Made by a program: the position numbers and the translations under genes. Below the pieces are notes generated by a model, which worked only from the letters and a program-made list of their open reading frames with translations, was not told where the DNA came from and made no database searches. Below are positions 57,601-64,000 of a stretch of DNA of 64,000 nucleotides, piece after piece. The DNA is taken from assembly GCF_000003815.2 (NCBI RefSeq), contig NC_049993.1:5733686-5797685 (forward strand), in the 5' to 3' direction. How positions within the stretch are numbered: position 1 is the first letter of the stretch; each line of letters starts with the position of its first letter. Origin of the DNA: Branchiostoma floridae. Lineage: Eukaryota; Chordata; Leptocardii; Amphioxiformes; Branchiostomatidae.

Positions 57601-59700
57601 TCTGGTGACGCTACATAAAGTCCCTCCAGATGACTCTGTCGCGCATGACAGACAAGAGGTCTCTGGTATATCTGTCCAAAGGTATTATTTCTAAAGGTAA
57701 AGAAATCAAACAATTACATATGACACCAAATCAAACGATTACATGATGATACCAAAAGGGGGAACAACGATCATCGCACCAATGGCATGGGTTGTGGCAC
57801 GTTAGCACCTGACTGGCATTTTAATTGAGCGAAACTTGTTCACTTTTCAACGGACCCGCGCGGCAACTTTGAGTTGCTCCGAAAACACTTTGTAATCAGT
57901 CGGTAAATACGGGAGAAGAATCGAAAGAAAAAATGCTCATTTATCGATACGACACACAGCTTTTATATCCTCCCACTGGACCGCAGCTACCTGTCCACCA
58001 TTGCCTCCTACACTTCCGACACCATCGCAAGGCCGCCATGTTTGACCTCAAGGTCACACCTTTAAGGTCAGCTTCGCGGGAGTTCTGACGAAGCGACCAA
58101 AATGTGGTGGTTAGTTTTACCTCCCACAGTGCACATTAAAATGTCGATATTCCATCATATCTAGGTTCCAGATTTCATACTTTGGCCTAGCAGGCTCTGA
58201 ATGCATGTACGTGTTGTGATCCGTCAAATATTTGCATTGTACCCTATTATTGATAGCCCTGGTCGAGGTGGACACAGTGAAAGGGTCCTCAGTACTCAAA
58301 ATCAAGCTTACGAAGTGTAAATGTTGTCGTTTAATATGTTCCAAACGAGTCGAGTGTACTCTTATTTCTTGCTGTACTTTTCTAAACTTTAGAATCTTCA
58401 AGTACGCTGAATTGACCCGTCACTATTTGAGCGAAATGTTTCGTCCTGTACTAAAACGACATCGATCCTCAAAAATAATGTGCCTAAAGCACATAAGTTC
58501 GGTACAATATTCCATGGTTCCACAAAAATAAATCCCCAAACAGTGAGTGCAAATTGGCATTGGACCAACGTAAACCCAATTATGGGGATCACTTTGTTTT
58601 CACACCGCCCAGTGTCAAGTTCTTCCACCTAGACAAGCACTTGGTTATAATATTTCTCTGTCTACACATAGCAAGTTGTTGGAGTGGGTATTAGTGCAGT
58701 TAGCAAGGACAGAGCGATCGAATTTTGCGGCTGTGTATGACACAACTTTGCCCCAAAAGCTTGTTACACAATACCCAGGCGGTAAGGTTACAGTGTAAAC
58801 TTCCTAGCAGGGATTTCTATTAACGAGGGTGTTGTGGGCTTCCGTCGCAATGTTTTGGGTACAGCGGTCGGGACTTCACGGGCGTCAGGGGCACGCTTGT
58901 TCGGCGGGACCCTCGCCGGCGCCAGGGAACCCCGCGGCCGTGTGGTCGGTAAACTTGACTAGACATCGTTTGGCACTTACAGGGCGTTTGCACGTGGCCG
59001 CTATATCTAATATCTCTATAAATAGCCGCCAAGGCCATGTTGGTGGAATGGATAGATCCAAGATGGTGGCCGACCATTCGGAACGCTCAGACAAGAATTT
59101 AATGACCAAAATAAATTGATTTTCATAGCGAAATGCTTTCTAGTTATAAAGAGTGAAAAGGAGGAATTTTAGAAAGACGCCACATACCTAAAACGTCATT
59201 CACATGGAAACTTCGCATGTGTCTTTAACCCGCCAATATGGCGTGCGCGCTATTACGTCACGGTCACGTGGCCGCAAACGGTGTCAATGACCCTGACAAT
59301 CAACAGGTGGTTGACGTGACGAGCATAACCAAACAGAACAAGAAGCGGACACAAGAAGCTTTATTCTTGTGATTTTTCACGGTCTTTAGGCGCAAAAAAG
59401 CTATATGTTTTTGTATTTGCACTTATGAATATACGAGTACTAGTAACATGTGCCCCTAGACTAGCCTCCTTCGTAGATTCTTCGATTATTTTTTGGGGAG
59501 GTTGATTCCCGATTTTTAACAGGTTCTCTATGTTTTGCGACAAAACTCCCTTTCCCGGCAAACTCCTCTCTCACCAGACTCCCCTGCCGTAAAAGAGAAC
59601 CTTAGCCCCAAGTGTTAAAAATCGCGAGTCAACGCTCCTCAAAAATAAACGCCAACGCTCCAGAAGTCTGCGAAGGAGGCTACCCTCAGACCTTAAGCTT
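54660..59700. other. Intergenic, no gene seen
   Basis: Unique AT-rich DNA. A probable retroelement tail with CAATCAATCAAG and TTTTATTACAT lies at about 54893-54930. A TATAAATA box at 59017-59024 precedes an ATG at 59061 by about 40 bp, but the frame there has only 18 codons. I could not support any exon by homology. Confidence 0.4.
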
Positions 59701-59710
59701 GTAGGTCGCA

Positions 59711-59892
59711 TAGTCTCTACCAGACTCCGGATCGCTGGATCATGGAGAAATCGTAGAAATGTAACAAATAGAGGAGTAAGCCGGCCAGAGGAATATAACC
59801 GGCCAGGGAACAGCACGCGATCCACGGTTATATTCCTCTCTATTTGTTCCATTTCTACGATTCTCCAGCGATCCGGAGTCTGGTAGAGACTA
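59711..59892. mobile_element. Foldback element 1 with 9-bp target duplication
   Basis: Begins TAGTCTCTACCAGACTCCGG and ends in its inverse. Arms pair for about 60 bp, then an inner palindrome (GGAATATAACC / GGTTATATTCC). Flanked by the perfect 9-bp repeat TAGGTCGCA (59702-59710, 59893-59901). Non-coding. The 9-bp duplication suggests a Mutator-like or Merlin-like transposase. Confidence 0.85.
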
Positions 59893-59931
59893 TAGGTCGC
59901 ACACGTTTACAGCAATGTCGTAGATATTCCA

Positions 59932-60057
59932 TAGTCTCTAATAGAGAGGAATATAACCGTGGTTCGCGTGTTGTTACCTGGTCGGTTATAGTCCTCTGGC
60001 CGGCTTACTCCTCTATTTCTACGATTTCTCCAGCGATCCGGAGTCTGGTAGAGACTA
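59932..60057. mobile_element. Foldback element 2 with 9-bp target duplication
   Basis: 126-bp relative of the previous element in inverse orientation, ending TAGTCTCTA / TAGAGACTA. Flanked by GATATTCCA (59923-59931, 60058-60066). It lacks most of one arm. Only about 40 bp separates the two insertions. Confidence 0.85.
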
Positions 60058-60066
60058 GATATTCCA

Positions 60067-63000
60067 ATTGCACCATGGCCATACGTTTGGTGCAGAATGT
60101 AAAATCGGTGGTTATACCTGATATGCAGTAACCGTTGAACCATATTTATTCCATCATGCATAATTTTAGTACTGCTAGCTGTTAAAGAAATCTGCAGTAA
60201 AAAGAGAACATGATACGGGCAATTAGAACAAAGCCTGGCTAATATAACTACCCTATCCTAGAGACTGATTACATCGAGAATAGTCAAAATAACGTGATTG
60301 TCCTGTAACATGTAGAACAGATTAGCTTTGTGATCTTGCGGTTTAAAGACTAGTACTTGTGGCCATACACCAAACCCTGTGCAATTGTAGATCGATTAGG
60401 TTCACGCCTTCTATGTATCACATAAACTTGGCCCTAACCCCATGTGGCGCCTTCAATTACAATCAAACACAGATTGATTTATGACCTCAGTGATGACTCC
60501 TGAAACCTCAGCCTCTCTCTTTTTGCGACACAAACAGTGCAAATTAACGTTGTACAAGCACCTGACAATAGCCCAAGCCTCGCGCGACGACAGATCACGT
60601 TGAATACCAGATGACATTGCCCAAACATAAGACCTTACTCTTCTACAGCAACTTTGTAACGTATGGTTTGAAAAGAACAAGAGAACGCTAGTGTATCAAG
60701 ACGATGCAACCAGACCTTAAAAAACCGCGACCTTCAGGGAAACGCGTTCAGAGCGATTCAAGCCGCTGGAAAATTGCGGCCTGTTTTGGCATCTACGCTC
60801 GAGAGGCTGGAGTGTTTCCGACACACACTCGACCTGTTTTTGGACGTCCAACGTTACCCAAACCCGCGGGGCAACCTGTGGTATCCAACACTCACGCAGA
60901 TGATGATTAAAAGAAAAACATGAATCTTTAGTAACTTCAGTTGCAATTCACTACTCTCCCTGTGGGTCTAGTATGTGAACCGCTTTCCCTGTTTTTAAAT
61001 TTCGGGCATATGTAATGCCTTAAAAGGCTTTAAAGGGCTTTACATGTGCCCAAATAAAGGCTTTAAACGTAGTTTGGGCAAATTACCCAAAACTACGAAC
61101 AGGCAAAACAAGTGGTTTATTTTTAAACCAAATTGCAGCATTACACACTAATCGTCAACAATAACAAGGAAGATCCGTGACTTCGTGGGCCGAGCCACAC
61201 CCGTCTTATGGTATGTTTGGGGTGATAGGATTTTTATAGCGAGACCTTGACGGAACCGAAAGTCCACAAGGCCTCTTTTCCTCCACACAACAGCTACAAT
61301 TTGAACGGCAAAGTCACTCCTGTGTACCAAATTTTCTGTTCCGCTACGCCAAATAAATAGAATATGGTTGTAAATCATTAGCTCATAAACATCCCTCTAC
61401 TGTGACTACATGAATAATACCAACAAATAAAGTGGCTTCGGGCTACCAGCCTAGTTGGTTACGCATCGTCAAGTTGCTTGCTTATCTAGGGGTCTTGCTA
61501 GAATAAGTAAACAAGTCCTACATGGATCATACATTTTTTTGCGTGATGAACAAGTACATGTGTTGCCTTGTAAGAAGATCAAATGTTTGAGTCATACCCC
61601 TAACAGCTTCCTTTGAAACTTCAACTTTGATTTATGCTCGTTACAATACAAAGGTGCAGTCTATATCTACTTGTATTACATGTTTAGCTACTAGTTGTAG
61701 TCAATGTACAACTATTAACAGACTGACCTTAACTCGGGCCACAAAGTTCAAGATCAAATGTCCAATCAGACAGCAGGATCGGCACCATTCCCCAACGAAC
61801 TCTTCCGTACTGCAGCTAGCTTTGCATAATTTAAATTAGGATCTAAAAATCTCGTTTAAATCGTCCAACACTGGCGCACAACCGTGTATAACTAACTACT
61901 CCTACCAACACGCCCAGAAAAATCCAGCTCTTTAAAGAGCCGCAGTACAGCTCTTTTGAATGAGCAAGGATGACGTAATGCTAACCCTTTCCACCAACCA
62001 GAAATAAGTTCAATCACCCTGAAAGGCTCGAGACTATGGCGGCTGTCACCTCTCCCGCTCTCCCACCTCGGCAAAGGTAAAACGACTCCGCCAGAATTCA
62101 TCGCTACTGTTGACGATAAATATTTGGCGAGATTGGTCGATGATATCACCGCCAAGCCAAAGACCTGTCGAGCGGGTTTATTCTCGATTGAGGGCTTTGG
62201 AATGTCGAAATTATGGCACCAGACACCAGCGCATACCTCCAATTAAGGTATTTTGCGTCTGCAAAGCCCAGGCATTTTTGGTAACAAACCACTAACTATT
62301 CGGAATGAAACCCGGTGTCAGAGACAAAGGCAGATGGTGTTCTTAAAAGTTTTGTTTTCATTGTGCATTGTACTTGAGAGTGTGTGTATCATAAACACGA
62401 TTATCAAGGTGGCGGAATATGCTTATTCTATAGAACACACGTCCTTGACTTTGTACCATATGTATTTTATAAACATAAAAAGAACCTCTTTGGAACCTCT
62501 TTTCCATTCTATAGACATAGAGAGAGGCATTTGTGTTCAAATGTAAAGAAACATTAACAGAAAGATGTGCAAACGCCATGCGTTAACTTTGGTTTCAAAG
62601 GCAAAAGAGTCTGTCTTGGCCAGTGTAACGCACCAGGACATACCTCTGGCCAGAATACACGTACCAAGGTAATACGTTTTACAATGCTTAACCTGACTCG
62701 CTACACAGAAGACACCTGTTGAAAACGTCGAACGGAGACAATTTTAGGTGCTTTTACCATAGGAAACACACGTAGGTACATCTAAAACACGGAAGTGCCT
62801 TTCTATTGGGTGTGGTTTGGTTTGGTTTGGTTTGGCTAAGGAAAGAGACATGTTGAGGATGTCAACCAACAAAATACCCCATTTTCTCAGCAAAAGTTGA
62901 AAATATTTTGTCTGCACCCGAATACATAAAGACTAATTATTAACCCAAAATAGAAAACCGGAACTTCCATCCCCTTGAACAAACCTTGGCCATATACCAT

Positions 63001-64000
63001 TCCGAAACACCTCACCCAAAAAATGACAGAGAACAGCACAACTACAGAACTCGTGGTGTAACTCCCATGAATAAGAACCAGTGACACGAGACCGCCGAGA
63101 CTGTATTGGGAAACAAAATCGCAAAAATGGCCCTTGTAGAAAAAGAGAGGCTTTTCCGGGGATCAGCGTCTGTACGGGTAGAGAGAACTTGTCATTGTGT
63201 CGCCTTTGTGGCCGTGTCAGTCCTCGATGCAGCCATAGCGAGTATTATGGGCTACTTGAGCGTCCGCCATTGTGCTCTGCAATGCCGTTCTACTAGACTC
63301 CACAGTCCCTACCAGACTGACTACGCTGGCTATTATAGTGAGTTTTGCTAAAAGGAGTTGGCCGGCCGCACAGCTAAAAATGGACCTTGGCATGGACTGA
63401 CCCCCCGGTCAATTTCTCGATTTTTACAATCCCCGCACCCCCGTACTGCCTGGTGGAGGCTACTAGACTTCATAATAGGCTTCACTGCTGGTGTGTTCAT
63501 ATTGTCATTGTTTGTTCCTTGTTCTGATAGCTCCCAGTTTTTACAGCATTTTGGAGACCCATTAGAAAGCAACAGTATGGAAGAAAATATAATACACAAT
63601 CAAAAAAGGACGGCAATATTAAAACCCTGCCACGGAACCTGCTTTTAAAGTGTAGGTTCCGCTCACTGCCACATCGCTCGGCAATTATTTAGGAAGTTAC
63701 GTGTTTCCACAGTGTTATACGATGGTTCTATTCAGGTGTTGTCAAGCTAACCGGCTTATAAATTACATCAGCTGAGCCTGAAGAGAATGTGGATTATGAA
63801 GATTCACACTAGAAGGTTTAAAAAGTTTTAAAAAGTTGCTGACTTTACACACCCAGCACGAATCTCTCATGCGTGTATTTTTTTTGTATCAATCCCTATA
63901 CGTTGTCCATTGAAGATCCGGCATTGAATACAATAAAGCTTTAAATCTCTACCTCGAATCCTTAATTTTTGTGCGACCTAAATAGTTATTGCGTAGTCTG
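60067..64000. other. Intergenic, no gene seen
   Basis: No supported coding exon, RNA gene or intact mobile element. Sequence around 63283-63350 and 63436-63480 (CTACCAGACTGACTACGCTGG, GGAGGCTACTAGACT) resembles degraded ends of the foldback family at 59711. A (TTTGG)n tract lies at 62811-62835. A small apparent frame with one hydrophobic segment at 63358-63648 has no ATG at its start and no recognisable homology. Confidence 0.4.

Noticed and set aside
58829-59119. GC-richer frames around 58.8-59.1 kb with a TATA box as a gene start
   Set aside because: Overlapping frames on both strands of similar length, no domain, no splice continuation that I could support.
63358-63648. 96-codon frame with one hydrophobic segment
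   Set aside because: Begins at a non-ATG codon inside sequence related to the foldback elements; no homology recognised.

Overview
The window looks like nuclear DNA of a cephalochordate (amphioxus, probably Branchiostoma). Genes are intron-rich with GT/AG introns. There are three Sec-containing iodothyronine deiodinase genes, a tandem set of closely related orphan rhodopsin-family receptors, many short non-autonomous transposons, CA/GT microsatellites and four assembly gaps. This assignment is an inference from gene content; species cannot be fixed without a search.

Positions 1-23700 hold a tandem array of rhodopsin-family (class A) GPCR genes on the + strand. Copy A is cut by the window edge (end of exon 2 to stop at 2236). 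Copy B is complete with five exons (7039-10921, 391 aa). Copy C has four exons (16342-19181, 329 aa); it lacks the 4th intron and most of the acidic third intracellular loop. The intergenic module upstream of B and C recurs a third time at about 21.9-23.1 kb with no receptor after it. Copies differ by transposon insertions whose empty sites can be read in the sister copy.

Positions 23700-49400 hold three five-exon deiodinase genes (D1 27992-30885 +, D2 32369-35997 +, D3 44512-40392 -). Each has the Ser-Cys-Thr-Sec core with an in-frame TGA. Each has a SECIS-like hairpin in the 3' flank, and D2 has two. The hairpins carry a CC-type apical loop instead of the usual AA. Two paralogous small genes flank the cluster (23717-24637 -, 306 aa; 45947-46390 +, 147 aa). 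They share a zinc-ligand array with identical spacing and I do not recognise the family by name.

Positions 49400-54600 hold a two-exon F-box/LRR gene on the - strand (438 aa) with a large TIR element in its intron and a probable long 3' UTR. From 54.7 to 64 kb I see no convincing gene. That stretch contains two very young-looking foldback elements with intact 9-bp target duplications.

Functionally, the deiodinases would remove iodine from thyroid hormones or their acetic-acid analogues at a membrane. The receptors are orphan; nothing in the sequence links them to the deiodinases.
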